Translations under genes and position numbers: made by a program
The notes under the pieces: generated by a model
Databases searched by the model: none
Seen by the model: the letters and a program-made list of their open reading frames with translations, nothing else
Told to the model about the DNA's origin: nothing
Source of the DNA: PBB1 sp040400875
GTDB lineage: Bacteria > Pseudomonadota > Gammaproteobacteria > Burkholderiales > Burkholderiaceae_C
Direction: 5' to 3'
NCBI GenBank assembly: GCA_040400875.1
Contig: JBBAPK010000003.1
Location: forward strand, 1 to 64,000
Length of the DNA: 64,000 nt
Shown here: positions 18,603 through 28,122 of the stretch, one piece after another
Position numbering within the stretch: position 1 is the stretch's first letter
How the letters are laid out: each line of letters starts with the position of its first letter

Positions 18603-21145
18603 AGCGCGCTCTGGGTGAGTGGTTCGCGGCTCGCGGCTGGAAGCCGCTGAAGTTCCAGCGTGAGGTGTGGAAGGCGATCGCCGCTGGCCGTTCGGGCTTG
18701 CTGCATGCGACCACCGGTGCTGGCAAGACCTACGCGGTGTGGTTGGGTGCGCTGCAGGCTTTCGCGCCGCTGGCCCCGGTGAACAAACCACCAAGGCTCA
18801 CCGTGCTTTGGCTCACACCCATGCGCGCGCTGGCAGCCGACACCTTGCGTGCCCTGCAACAACCGCTGCAGGATCTGCAGCCTGGCTGGAGCGCGGGCGT
18901 GCGCAGCGGCGATACCGGCTCGGCCGAGCGCAGCGCGCAAAACCAGCGTCTTCCGACCGTGCTGGTGACCACGCCTGAGAGCTTGTCGCTGCTGCTCGCG
19001 CGCGCCGATGCCCATGAGGTGCTGGGCGGCTTGCGCATGGTGGTGGTCGACGAATGGCATGAGTTGCTTGGCAACAAGCGCGGCGTGCAGGTGCAACTGG
19101 CGCTGGCCCGGCTTCGGCGCTGGAACGCGGGGCTGTGCGTGTGGGGCATGTCGGCCACCCTGGGCAATCTGCAGGAGGCCATGGGCGCACTTCTGGGCGG
19201 CGAGGCCGGTGTGCTGGTGCAAGGCGAGGTGTCCAAGAAACTCGTTGTCGATTCGCTGCTGCCCGATCGCGTCGAGCGCTTTCCGTGGGGTGGCCACCTC
19301 GGCCTCACGATGCTGCCCAAGGTGATCGCGGAAATCGCCGCCAGCAGCACCACGCTGGTCTTCACCAACACGCGCGCGCAGGCTGAGATCTGGTATCAGG
19401 CGATGCTCGAGGCGCGGCCGGACTGGGCCGGGCAGATCGCGCTGCACCACGGCTCGCTCGACCGCGCCGTGCGCGAATGGGTCGAGCTCGCCCTGAAAAG
19501 AGGGGAGCTCAAGGCCGTGGTCTGCACCTCGAGTCTGGACCTGGGCGTGGACTTCCTGCCGGTCGAGCGCGTGCTGCAGATCGGCTCGCCCAAGGGCGTG
19601 GCGCGGCTGCTGCAGCGCGCCGGGCGGTCGGGCCATGCGCCCGGACGACCGTCGCGCATCACGCTCGTGCCCACGCACAGCATCGAGATGATCGAGGGCG
19701 CCGCCGCGCGCACGGCCCTGGCCGCGGGCCGCATCGAGGCGCGCAGCTCGCCGTTGCAGCCGCTCGATGTGCTGGTGCAGCACCTGGTGACGGTGGCGCT
19801 GGGCGGCGGCTTCGTGCCTGACGCGCTCTACGACGAGGTGCGCAGCGCCACCGCCTATGCCGTCTTGTCGCGCGAGAGCTGGCAGTGGTGCCTGGACTTC
19901 GTCGCCCAGGGCGGCCAGTCGCTGGCGGCCTATCCCGACTACAGGCGTGTCGTGCCCGACGCCGAGGGCGTGTGGCGCGTCCCCGATGCGCGGCTGGCTC
20001 GCAGGCACCGCATGAACATCGGCACCATCCTCAGCGACGCCAGCATGGTCGTGCAGTACGTCGGCGGCGCCAAGATCGGCAGCGTCGAGGAATCTTTTGT
20101 GGCGCGGATGAAGACTGGCGACTGCTTTCTTTTTGGCGGGCGATTGCTTGAGCTGGTGCGCATCCACGACATGACGGCTTGGGTGCGACGCGCCAGCGGC
20201 AAGCGCGCTGCGGTGCCACGCTGGAGTGGCGGGCGCATGCCGCTGTCGACGACGCTGGCCGACGCCGTGGTGGGGCAGCTCGCGCTCGCCAACGCGGGCC
20301 GCTACGACACACCGGAGCTGCAGTGCTTGCGCCCGCTGCTAGAGATCCAGCAGCAGTGGTCTGCGCTGCCAACGCCCGAGACCTTGGTGGCAGAGCTGCT
20401 CAAGACCCGTGAAGGCTGGCACCTGTTCGTGTACCCGTTCGCGGGGCGCCATGTGCACCTGGGGCTGGCCAACCTCGTGGCCTGGCGTGTGGCGCAGCAT
20501 CAGCCGCGCACCTTCTCGATGGCGGTCAACGACTGCGGTTTCGAGCTGCTGTGCGCGCAAGAGGTCGACTGGCCCGCGCTGTTGCCGCAGGTGCTCGCGC
20601 TGGGCGATGAGTCGCAGCTGCTGCACGAGGTGCTTGCGTCGCTCAATGCGAGTGAGCTGTCGCGGCGGCGCTTTCGCGAGATCGCGCGCGTGTCGGGCCT
20701 GGTGTTTCAGGGCTACCCCGGCGAAAAGCGCGGCAACAAGCAGCTGCAGGCGTCGTCGTCGTTGTTCTACGAGGTGTTTTGCAAGTACGACCCGACCAAC
20801 CGGCTGCTGCGGCAGGCCGAAGCAGAGCTGCTCGCGCACGAGCTCGAGATCGGCCGGCTGCACGCCAGTCTGGTGCGCATGGCCGCGCAGCGGCGGGTGG
20901 TTCAGCAGCTCGAACGACCGACGCCGTTTTCCTTTCCGCTCATCGTCGAGCGGTTTCGCGAGCAGCTGTCCAACGAGAAGTTGGCCGACCGCATCGCGCG
21001 CATGGTGGCCCAGCTGGAGCAGGCCGCCGGCGCAGCGCCATCGGCGGCGGGCGCCCAGCGGGTGAAAGACACCTTGGCATTTGGCAGCGCGCAAGGGCCG
21101 ACCCAAGCCGAAAGAAAAGATCGCAAAGGAAAAAGGAATGTCTGA
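18599..21145 (+). CDS. Ligase-associated Lhr-Core type DExH helicase
   Basis: Superfamily 2 helicase of 848 residues. Motif I is LLHATTGAGKTYAVWLGAL (about residue 42), motif II is VVVDEWHEL (a DExH box), motif III MSATLG, and motif VI LLQRAGRSGHAPG. After the two RecA domains come winged-helix and Lhr-type C-terminal domains (to about residue 820), ending in a basic KDRKGKR tail. It starts with GTG overlapping the ligase stop. Lhr-Core relatives are 3'-5' translocases acting on DNA and RNA:DNA hybrids. Confidence 0.93.
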   Translation: MKRALGEWFAARGWKPLKFQREVWKAIAAGRSGLLHATTGAGKTYAVWLGALQAFAPLAPVNKPPRLTVLWLTPMRALAADTLRALQQPLQDLQPGWSAGVRSGDTGSAERSAQNQRLPTVLVTTPESLSLLLARADAHEVLGGLRMVVVDEWHELLGNKRGVQVQLALARLRRWNAGLCVWGMSATLGNLQEAMGALLGGEAGVLVQGEVSKKLVVDSLLPDRVERFPWGGHLGLTMLPKVIAEIAASSTTLVFTNTRAQAEIWYQAMLEARPDWAGQIALHHGSLDRAVREWVELALKRGELKAVVCTSSLDLGVDFLPVERVLQIGSPKGVARLLQRAGRSGHAPGRPSRITLVPTHSIEMIEGAAARTALAAGRIEARSSPLQPLDVLVQHLVTVALGGGFVPDALYDEVRSATAYAVLSRESWQWCLDFVAQGGQSLAAYPDYRRVVPDAEGVWRVPDARLARRHRMNIGTILSDASMVVQYVGGAKIGSVEESFVARMKTGDCFLFGGRLLELVRIHDMTAWVRRASGKRAAVPRWSGGRMPLSTTLADAVVGQLALANAGRYDTPELQCLRPLLEIQQQWSALPTPETLVAELLKTREGWHLFVYPFAGRHVHLGLANLVAWRVAQHQPRTFSMAVNDCGFELLCAQEVDWPALLPQVLALGDESQLLHEVLASLNASELSRRRFREIARVSGLVFQGYPGEKRGNKQLQASSSLFYEVFCKYDPTNRLLRQAEAELLAHELEIGRLHASLVRMAAQRRVVQQLERPTPFSFPLIVERFREQLSNEKLADRIARMVAQLEQAAGAAPSAAGAQRVKDTLAFGSAQGPTQAERKDRKGKRNV

Positions 21146-21830
21146 CAGCCGCCATGGCGCATCGCTTGAAGATGCCAGCTCCTGCGCGGTGCGGTGGGCC
21201 GATCAGGACCTGCGCTTGCTGGCCGAGCGCGCCGTGTGGTGGCCCGAGCCGCGCGTGCTGTTCATCTCCGATCTCCACATCGGCAAGGCCGCGACCTACC
21301 GCGCGCTGGGTCAACCGGTGCCCGGCGGCACCACGCAGCAAAACCTCACGCGGCTCGACCGCCTGATCGAAACGCATCGCCCCTTGCAGATCGTTTTTCT
21401 GGGCGATTTCCTGCATGCGGCGCAGGCGCAAACACCGCAGGTTCTGGCCGCGCTGCAGATCTGGCGCGAGCAGCACCCACAGCTGGCGTTGACCCTGGTG
21501 CGTGGCAATCACGACAGCCGCGCTGGCGATCCACCGGCATCGCTGGGCATCGCGGTGGTCGACGAGCCGTATTTGATCGGCCCTTTCGCCGCCTGCCACC
21601 ATCCGCAGGCGCACGCGACCCACTTCGTCCTGGCCGGTCATGTGCATCCGGCTTGCACGCTGCACGGCCGCGGGCGCGACCGCGTGCGCATGCCTTGCTT
21701 CGTGCATGAGGGCGAGCAGGCCATCTTGCCCGCGTTCGGCGAGTTCACCGGCAGCTGGTTGGTGCAGGCCGCACCGGGCCGCCGCCTTTATGGTGTCGGG
21801 GGTGATGCCGTCTGGGCATTGCCCGCATGA
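21138..21830 (+). CDS. pdeM: Ligase-associated metallophosphoesterase (PdeM-like)
   Basis: Calcineurin-like phosphoesterase of 230 residues with the complete metal motif series: ISDLHIGK, LGDFLH, VRGNHDS and LAGHVHP. It is the fourth member of the exonuclease-ligase-helicase-phosphoesterase cluster. The ATG at 21138 overlaps the end of the helicase gene and follows AAAAAGGA, a good ribosome binding site. Relatives are manganese-dependent DNA nucleases; end processing before ligation is the likely role. Confidence 0.92.
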   Translation: MSDSRHGASLEDASSCAVRWADQDLRLLAERAVWWPEPRVLFISDLHIGKAATYRALGQPVPGGTTQQNLTRLDRLIETHRPLQIVFLGDFLHAAQAQTPQVLAALQIWREQHPQLALTLVRGNHDSRAGDPPASLGIAVVDEPYLIGPFAACHHPQAHATHFVLAGHVHPACTLHGRGRDRVRMPCFVHEGEQAILPAFGEFTGSWLVQAAPGRRLYGVGGDAVWALPA

Positions 21831-21837
21831 GCCCCGC

Positions 21838-21942
21838 ATGAAGCAGACTCTCGAACCGCAGAAAAACCCCCGCGCGACTCCAACGACCCATCTTTCCAGT
21901 TCAGCCTGCGCGGCGAGCTGGCAAGCCCAGGCAACACCATGA
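21838..21942 (+). other. Possible 34-codon leader ORF coupled to rlmI
   Basis: An ATG at 21838 opens a 34-codon frame whose stop overlaps the rlmI start as ATGA. The peptide (MKQTLEPQKNPRATPTTHL...) has no recognised similarity and no clear ribosome binding site. It fills the spacer between pdeM and rlmI and could provide translational coupling, or be chance. Confidence 0.25.
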
Positions 21943-23135
21943 AAACCATCCGACTGCGTGACGGCAAGGAACGCTCGCTCATCAAGCGCCACCCGTGGGT
22001 GTTCGAAGGCAGCATCGCGAGCGGCCGCGCCGATCCGGGCGAGACGGTGCGCGTCGAATCGGCCGCCGGTGAATTTCTGGCCTGGGGTGCCTACAGCCCG
22101 ACGTCGTCGATCCGCGTGCGCGCTTGGAGCTTCGACGCCACCGAGCGCATCGACGCGGCTTTCTTCGAGCGGCGCATCGCGCGTGCGGTGACGGTGCGCG
22201 CGCGCTTGCCCATCGACAGCGATGCCATGCGGCTCGTCCACGGCGAGGCCGACGGCCTGCCCGGGCTGGTGGTTGACCGCTACGGCGACACCCTCAGTGC
22301 GCAGTTCACGGCCACCGGTGTCGAGCGCTGGAAGCCGGTGATCGCTGATGCGCTGCTCAAGGCCACTGGCTTGCAGCGCCTGTACGAGCGCAGCGACGCC
22401 AGCGTGCGCGAACTCGAAGGCTTGGCTGCGATCACCGGCTGGCTGCGCCTGCCGCCGGGCGCGCCCGAACACACCGAGCTCACCATCTGCGAGCACGGCT
22501 GGAAGCTCACGGTGGACGTGGCGCACGGCCACAAGACCGGCTACTACCTCGATCAGCGCGACAGCCGGCGGTTGTTTGCTGACAGCGTGCGGCACTTCGG
22601 TGCGCAGCGCGTGCTCAACTGCTACAGCTACACCGGCGGCTTCAGCGTGGCCGCGCTGGCCGCTGGCGCTGCCGAGGTGACCAGTGTGGATTCGTCGAGC
22701 CCGGCGCTCGAGCGGGCGATGGCCCACGTGGCGCTCAACGGCTTCGATGCGCAGCGCCACAGCATGATCGATGCCGACGTGAACGCCACGCTGCGCGGGT
22801 TTCTCGATCAGGGCCGGCGCTTTGATGCCATCGTGCTCGACCCGCCCAAGTTCGCCTCGACCGCCGCCCAGGCTGAGCGCGCCGCGCGTGCCTACAAGGA
22901 CATCAACCGGCTCGCCTTCATGCTGCTGGAACCCGGCGGCCTGCTGTTCACCTTCTCATGCTCGGGCGGCGTGAGCGCCGATCTGTTCCACAAGATCGTC
23001 GCCGGCGCCGGGCTCGATGCTGGCATCGACGGCCAGATCCACGCGCGCACCGGCGCGGCGCCCGACCACCCGATGACCATCACCTTTCCCGAGGGCGAAT
23101 ACCTCAAGGGCCTGGTGATCGTGAAGCAGCGCTGA
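21939..23135 (+). CDS. rlmI: 23S rRNA (cytosine-5) methyltransferase RlmI-type
   Basis: Class I SAM-dependent methyltransferase of 398 residues. The N-terminal PUA domain (about 1-75, beginning KTIRLRDGKERSLIKRHPWV) precedes an RlmI-like linker and a Rossmann methyltransferase domain. Motifs visible are KTGYYLDQRDSR, VLNCYSYTGGFSVAALA (SAM loop), VLDPPKFA and FTFSCSGGV with the catalytic-type Cys. Family members make m5C1962 in 23S rRNA. It follows pdeM with a 108-nt spacer. Confidence 0.93.
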   Translation: MKTIRLRDGKERSLIKRHPWVFEGSIASGRADPGETVRVESAAGEFLAWGAYSPTSSIRVRAWSFDATERIDAAFFERRIARAVTVRARLPIDSDAMRLVHGEADGLPGLVVDRYGDTLSAQFTATGVERWKPVIADALLKATGLQRLYERSDASVRELEGLAAITGWLRLPPGAPEHTELTICEHGWKLTVDVAHGHKTGYYLDQRDSRRLFADSVRHFGAQRVLNCYSYTGGFSVAALAAGAAEVTSVDSSSPALERAMAHVALNGFDAQRHSMIDADVNATLRGFLDQGRRFDAIVLDPPKFASTAAQAERAARAYKDINRLAFMLLEPGGLLFTFSCSGGVSADLFHKIVAGAGLDAGIDGQIHARTGAAPDHPMTITFPEGEYLKGLVIVKQR

Positions 23136-23222
23136 TTCAACGCCCGGTCTCGACGAGCGTCGGCGAGCGCGGCCGGGGGCCTGCTTAACATCGCCTTGAA
23201 TTGATTTCCTCAGGAGAGTGCC

Positions 23223-25061
23223 ATGTGCGGCATCGTCGGCGCGGTCAGCGCGCGCAACATCGTTCCGGTGCTGATCGAAGGCTTGAAGCGGCTCGAGTAC
23301 CGCGGCTATGACTCGTGCGGTGTCGCGGTGCACCAGCACGGCGGCTTGCTGCGCGCGCGCAGCACCGAGCGCGTGGCCGAACTCGAGCGCAACGTGGCGG
23401 CTGATGCCATCGCCAGCGGCACTGGCATCGCGCACACCCGCTGGGCCACGCACGGCCTGCCGGCGGTGCACAACGCGCACCCGCACTTCTCGGGCGACCG
23501 CGTGGCGCTGGTGCACAACGGCATCATCGAAAACCACGATGAGCTGCGCGCCGAGTTGCAAGGCCATGGCTATGTGTTCGCCAGCCAGACCGACACCGAA
23601 GTCATTGCCCACCTGATCGATCGCCTGTACGAAGGCGACCTGCTCACCGCCGTGCAGCGCGCGCTGCCGCGATTGCTCGGTGCCTATGCGATCGCCGTGT
23701 TTTGCCGTAACGAGCCGCACCGCGTGATCGGCGCGCGCGAGGGCTCGCCATTGATTTTGGGTATCGGCACTGGCGAGCGCGCCGGCGACCACTACCTGGC
23801 CAGCGATGCCATGGCGCTGGCCGGCGTGACCGACCAGATCGTCTACCTTGAAGAAGGCGACGTGGTCGACCTGCAACTCACCGGCATGCGCATCAGCGCG
23901 CGCCGTGGCGAGGGCTTTGAGCCGGTGGCGCGCGAGGTGCGCACCGTGCACGCGCACACCGGCGCTGCCGAGTTGGGGCCGTACCGCCACCACATGCAAA
24001 AAGAGATCTTCGAGCAGCCCAAGGCGATCGCCGACACGCTCGATGCGGTCGATGCCATCTCGCCCGCGCTGTTCGGCGACGCGGCTGCCGAGGTGTTCAA
24101 GCAGGTCGACTCGGTGCTCATCCTGGCTTGCGGCACCAGCTATTACGCCGGCTCGGTGGCCAAGTACTGGCTCGAGAGCATCGCCAAGATCCCGACCGCC
24201 GTCGAAGTGGCCAGCGAATACCGCTACCGCGACAGCGTGCCCCACGCGCGCACGCTGGTCGTGACCATCACGCAAAGCGGCGAAACCGCCGACACGCTCG
24301 CTGCGCTCAAGCACGCCCGAGCTTTGGGCATGGCGCACACGCTCACCGTGTGCAACGTGGCCACCAGCGCCATGGTGCGCGAGTGCGCGCTGGCCTTCAT
24401 CACGCGCGCCGGCGTCGAGATCGGCGTGGCCTCGACCAAGGCGTTCACCACCCAGCTGGTGGGCTTGTTTTTGCTGACGCTGGCGCTGGCCAAATCACGC
24501 GGCCAGCTCGGCGCCGATGCCCAGGCGCAGCACCTGCACGCGCTGCGGCATTTGCCGGTGGCCGTGCAAGGCGTACTGGCGCTCGAGCCGCAGGTCATCG
24601 CCTGGGCCGAGGTGTTTGCACGCAAGGAAAACGCGCTCTTCCTGGGCCGGGGCGCGCATTACCCGATCGCCCTCGAAGGTGCGCTCAAGCTCAAGGAAAT
24701 CAGCTACATCCACGCCGAGGCCTACCCGGCCGGCGAGCTCAAGCACGGCCCGCTGGCGCTGGTCACCGCCGAGATGCCGGTGGTCACCGTGGCGCCCAAC
24801 GACGCCCTGCTCGAAAAGCTCAAGAGCAACCTGCAAGAAGTGCGCGCGCGCGGCGGCGAGTTGTTCGTCTTCGCCGACGCCGACACCCGCATCGAATCGG
24901 GCGAGGGCCTGCACGTGATCCGCATGCCCGAGAACTACGGCGCGCTGTCACCCATCCTGCACGTGGTGCCGCTGCAGCTGCTGGCGTATCACACCGCCTG
25001 TGCGCGTGGCACCGATGTCGACAAGCCGCGCAATCTGGCGAAGTCGGTGACGGTGGAGTGA
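23223..25061 (+). CDS. glmS: Glutamine-fructose-6-phosphate aminotransferase
   Basis: First committed enzyme of UDP-GlcNAc synthesis, 612 residues. The N-terminal glutaminase domain begins MCGIVGAVSARN, leaving Cys2 as nucleophile after Met removal. Two SIS isomerase domains follow (ACGTSYYAGSVAKYW and RGAHYPIALEGALKLKEIS), and the C-terminus DKPRNLAKSVTVE is the family signature end. CAGGAGAGTGCCATG gives a strong ribosome binding site. No glmS ribozyme was seen upstream. Confidence 0.98.
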   Translation: MCGIVGAVSARNIVPVLIEGLKRLEYRGYDSCGVAVHQHGGLLRARSTERVAELERNVAADAIASGTGIAHTRWATHGLPAVHNAHPHFSGDRVALVHNGIIENHDELRAELQGHGYVFASQTDTEVIAHLIDRLYEGDLLTAVQRALPRLLGAYAIAVFCRNEPHRVIGAREGSPLILGIGTGERAGDHYLASDAMALAGVTDQIVYLEEGDVVDLQLTGMRISARRGEGFEPVAREVRTVHAHTGAAELGPYRHHMQKEIFEQPKAIADTLDAVDAISPALFGDAAAEVFKQVDSVLILACGTSYYAGSVAKYWLESIAKIPTAVEVASEYRYRDSVPHARTLVVTITQSGETADTLAALKHARALGMAHTLTVCNVATSAMVRECALAFITRAGVEIGVASTKAFTTQLVGLFLLTLALAKSRGQLGADAQAQHLHALRHLPVAVQGVLALEPQVIAWAEVFARKENALFLGRGAHYPIALEGALKLKEISYIHAEAYPAGELKHGPLALVTAEMPVVTVAPNDALLEKLKSNLQEVRARGGELFVFADADTRIESGEGLHVIRMPENYGALSPILHVVPLQLLAYHTACARGTDVDKPRNLAKSVTVE

Positions 25062-25088
25062 GCTGCCGTCAGTCAAGAACACGGCAGC
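25062..25088 (+). terminator. Stem-loop after glmS
   Basis: GCTGCCGT (25062-25069) pairs with ACGGCAGC (25081-25088) across an 11-nt loop, immediately after the glmS stop codon. There is no U-tract downstream. Position suggests termination or 3' end protection of the glmS transcript. Confidence 0.45.
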
Positions 25089-25196
25089 CGTACCGATAGG
25101 CTCTGGAGCTTTCTCACCCATCAGCGTGCAACACGTGCAACCAACCGAAGGCCTGCAGTCACAAACCGACAGTCCGGCAGGGACACAGGGCGCCGC

Positions 25197-26207
25197 ATGA
25201 AAGTCATCTATCCGCAGCCTGAGGGTTGGGGCTGGGGGCCTGTCGATCTGGTCGCCCGGCTGACGGCCCGTCTGCTGGGGGCGGAGCTGGAGGTTGTTTC
25301 TCCGACCAAGAAGGTCGGCTACCTGCGAGCCGCGTCTTCATTCGGTCCGCGGTCGCGTCGAGGCGAGGTCTGCCTCTTGATCGCCCCGGCACCTGGCGAT
25401 TTGTGGGCACTTCCCTCGCTCGAGTACTTCACGCAAGGCCACGAGCATGTGGCCGCATGGGTGATCGACTCGTTCTGGGTGGACCGAATTCCTACGATCG
25501 CCAAACGTGGCCGCCATTTCGACCAGTTCTTCGTTCCCGAGGAAGAGTCGGTGCGGCCATGGGAGATCGCCACGGGGCGGCCGGTGAGCGTGGCTGCGTG
25601 GGGCACGGATGCCCTCGACATGGGTTCAGGGTCGTCGCAGCGGCCGATTGACCTGCAGCGAATCGGCCGCCAGCCCCAGCAGTGGGACGACGATGAGAGC
25701 GTTGCACGGGCGTGTGCCATCAAGGGACTTGCATTTGCCGGCCGCCCCGAAGGTCATGCAGATCCCATGGTGAATCAGATCACCTGCACGAGGGCGTTCG
25801 CTCGAGCAAAGTACACGCTGTCGTTCAGCAATGTCCACAGTCCGGCCCCATACGTCCATCCCACGAGGGATTACCTCACCGGCCGGTGGACGGATGCCTT
25901 GGCCAACGGGGCGACCGTGGCGGGGATTTCGCCGCGCAGTCAGTGCGCCCGTGAACTTCTGTGGCCTGAAGCCACCCTCGAGCTGGGGACCACCGAGCGC
26001 GATGCCGGCGTGCAGAGCATCTCTGAAGCTCTGGCTGACTGGACACCGAGCATCGCGCTGACGAACCATCGCATGGCGCTTGAGCGTCTCGACTGGAGGT
26101 GGCGCATCAAGCAGATCGCCGACAAGCTTGGGGTCTCTTCGCCGCTGCTGGATCAGGAACTGCTCAGGCTCAAGGACGCGATCGCTAAAGCGCGATTGGC
26201 GGCCTGA
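25197..26207 (+). CDS. Glycosyltransferase-like protein (GT1/CgeB-like)
   Basis: A 336-residue soluble protein. The C-terminal third (YTLSFSNVHSPAPYVHPTRD, LTGRWTDALANGATVAG, then a C-terminal RLDWRWRI helix) resembles the donor-binding half of CgeB/YkvP-like glycosyltransferases, and the N-terminal region with WVIDSFWVDRIP fits the acceptor half. No metal DXD motif is obvious. Composition is less GC-biased than glmS, and it stands alone with no polysaccharide genes nearby, so it may have been acquired. Its 3' end overlaps the convergent SGNH hydrolase gene by 23 nt. Confidence 0.55.
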   Translation: MKVIYPQPEGWGWGPVDLVARLTARLLGAELEVVSPTKKVGYLRAASSFGPRSRRGEVCLLIAPAPGDLWALPSLEYFTQGHEHVAAWVIDSFWVDRIPTIAKRGRHFDQFFVPEEESVRPWEIATGRPVSVAAWGTDALDMGSGSSQRPIDLQRIGRQPQQWDDDESVARACAIKGLAFAGRPEGHADPMVNQITCTRAFARAKYTLSFSNVHSPAPYVHPTRDYLTGRWTDALANGATVAGISPRSQCARELLWPEATLELGTTERDAGVQSISEALADWTPSIALTNHRMALERLDWRWRIKQIADKLGVSSPLLDQELLRLKDAIAKARLAA

Positions 26208-26895
26208 CGCACTTGCCGCCGTTGATCACCGCTTGCACCTGATCGGCAATCAACCGGTGTCCCGCGGCGTTGGGGTGGACGCCGTCGCCCGAGTCGTAAG
26301 TGCTTTGCAGCAGGCCGTCGGGTGTGGCCAGGCGTTCATTCACCGCCACGAAGCAAGGGCCGACCGCCGCGCGCAGTTGCTGGTCGATCAGGCTCAGGCT
26401 GCCGCGCTGTTCGGTTGACAGGTTGCGCGGCTGGGTGGACAGCACCAGCACGGGAACACCTTTGGCCAGCGAGATCTGCCGGATGGCGAGCAGGTTGCCG
26501 ACGGTTTCCTCGACGCTGTAGCCGCGTGCGGTGTCGTTGCTGGGGTAGGCCAGCAGCAGCATGGTCGGTGAAAGCGCCAGCGCCGCATCCACATTGGTCT
26601 GCGCTTTGGGCGACGGGCGGCTGAAGGACAACGCCGTGGAGTTTGGCCGCGCGTGGTACGTCACCGTGCCGGCCACCGCCAGGTTGCGAATCGACACCCC
26701 CGCGGGCCGGAAGGCGGCCTCGAGCAGGCTCACCCATCCTTGGCCCGCGGGGGCTCCATTGCCAGCCGCGGTTGACGAGCCAAGCACGACCCAGGCGCCA
26801 CCGCTTGAGCCAGCCGTGCTCGGTGCCGCCCAGCCCGTGATGCAAAGACCCAGGCACAGCGCGACGAGGACGAGGAAATTTCGAGGATTGCGCAT
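26185..26895 (-). CDS. Exported SGNH/GDSL-family hydrolase
   Basis: A 236-residue secreted esterase/lipase-like protein. A signal peptide (FLVLVALCLGLCITGWAA) is followed by SGNH blocks: block I WVVLGSSTAAGNG with the nucleophile Ser, a middle block LLLAYPSNDTARG with the oxyanion Asn, and block V DGVHPNAAGH with the catalytic Asp and His. It resembles TesA-type hydrolases, and its substrate is unknown. It converges on and overlaps the glycosyltransferase-like gene. Confidence 0.82.
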   Translation of the reverse strand: MRNPRNFLVLVALCLGLCITGWAAPSTAGSSGGAWVVLGSSTAAGNGAPAGQGWVSLLEAAFRPAGVSIRNLAVAGTVTYHARPNSTALSFSRPSPKAQTNVDAALALSPTMLLLAYPSNDTARGYSVEETVGNLLAIRQISLAKGVPVLVLSTQPRNLSTEQRGSLSLIDQQLRAAVGPCFVAVNERLATPDGLLQSTYDSGDGVHPNAAGHRLIADQVQAVINGGKCVRPPIAL

Positions 26896-26978
26896 GAATG
26901 TGATTTCGTTCGTCGGCTGTCTGGCAGACTGCGCCCTGCCGCAAAAGACGGTGCCCTATCCAACAGCCGCCAAACACC

Positions 26979-27479
26979 ATGCCACAAGTCTTGATTGATT
27001 TTGAACTCCCCACCGCCCTGACCGAATGGGTGACCGTCGATGACGTCGTGATGGGCGGCGTCTCGAGCAGCCGCGTTCGCCATGACCCCGAAGGATTCGC
27101 CGTCTTCGAAGGCACGCTCTCGCTTGAGAACAACGGCGGGTTCTGTGCCTTGCGCTCGGGGGTGCTGACCGAGCGGCCGCTGGCTGCCGACAGCTTCTTG
27201 CTCGATGTGTGTGGCGACGGCAAGCGCTACAAGTTCAATGTGCGCACCGAGGGTGGCGTTGACGGGCTGACGTATCAGGCCAGCTTCGACGCGCCGGCCG
27301 GTGCGTGGACGCAGGTGCGCCTGCAAGTGTCCGACCTGATGCCCACCTTCCGGGGCAGGGAAGTGCGCGGGATGGATCCGCTCGATGCCTTCCGCATCAG
27401 CCACATGAGCGTGATCATTTCTGACCGTCAGGAAGGTGCGTTCAGCTTGGCCTTGCGCTCGCTGCACTGCGAAACCTGA
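26979..27479 (+). CDS. CIA30-family protein
   Basis: A 166-residue beta-rich protein matching the CIA30 (NADH:ubiquinone oxidoreductase intermediate-associated protein 30) family. The typical blocks are visible: WVTVDDVVMGGVSSSRV, LSLENNGGFCALRS, RYKFNVRT and GMDPLDAFRISHMSVIISD. The fold is a galactose-binding-like jelly roll. In bacteria the role is not settled; NAD(P)-linked or assembly-factor functions have been suggested. It is divergent from the SGNH hydrolase and has no signal peptide. Confidence 0.85.
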   Translation: MPQVLIDFELPTALTEWVTVDDVVMGGVSSSRVRHDPEGFAVFEGTLSLENNGGFCALRSGVLTERPLAADSFLLDVCGDGKRYKFNVRTEGGVDGLTYQASFDAPAGAWTQVRLQVSDLMPTFRGREVRGMDPLDAFRISHMSVIISDRQEGAFSLALRSLHCET

Positions 27480-27508
27480 AGCAGCTGAGGGCTGAGCTCC
27501 CTGCACAT

Positions 27509-27952
27509 TCAGTGATTGGCGGTCTTGGCCGCAGCTGCCGGCAGTTCGGTCGGGCACCGCGTCGACTTGATGCGGTGGTAGGTCACGTTGTCGTCGACTG
27601 AGCGCAGCACCACCTTCTTGGGCTGCATGCTGATGATGTGGTCTTTCAGCGTGCGGTCGGAGAATTGGGTGAACAGCGCGCCTTCCCAGACGTACCACCG
27701 CGAGGCGATGGACCCCGACAGCTTCTGACAGGCCTTGTCCTCGTACTCGTAGTACAGGTAGGTGCCATCGGCCTGGAAAATCTCGCGGCTGGGCACGCCT
27801 TCATAGTCAGGGCTGTCAGGCGGGTTGATCCAGGTGCCAATCATCATGGCCTTCAGGCCCGCGTCGCTTGCCTTGCCGGCGTCCTTGGCGGCAGCCGGCA
27901 GGGCTGCCAACAGGCACGCGGCGCTCAAGGCCGTTATCCATCTTGCTGTCAC
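27509..27952 (-). CDS. Exported protein of unknown function
   Basis: I chose the GTG at 27952 because AGGAG lies 8 nt upstream, giving 147 residues that start with a clean signal peptide (VTARWITALSAACLLAALPAAA). The longer ATG at 27973 would place residues before it that include the ribosome binding site. The mature part has a lipocalin-like opening (MIGTWINPPDSPDYEG) and beta-strand pattern (TYLYYEYEDKACQKLSG), with two Cys that could form a disulfide. The function is not recognised. Confidence 0.65.
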   Translation of the reverse strand: MTARWITALSAACLLAALPAAAKDAGKASDAGLKAMMIGTWINPPDSPDYEGVPSREIFQADGTYLYYEYEDKACQKLSGSIASRWYVWEGALFTQFSDRTLKDHIISMQPKKVVLRSVDDNVTYHRIKSTRCPTELPAAAAKTANH

Positions 27953-28122
27953 GTTGCGTACTCCTGATGTCATTCAAACGAACGTTACCGCCAACGTCCG
28001 ATGCGCGGTGCCGGTTTTCCCCAATCCAGCGCGTTTACAGTGGGCTTGTCGGCGAGTTTGCGTTGCCGCGCGTTGTGAGGGGGCGCGACCGCACGCCGAG
28101 ACCTTCACCACTTCTGAGCCCC

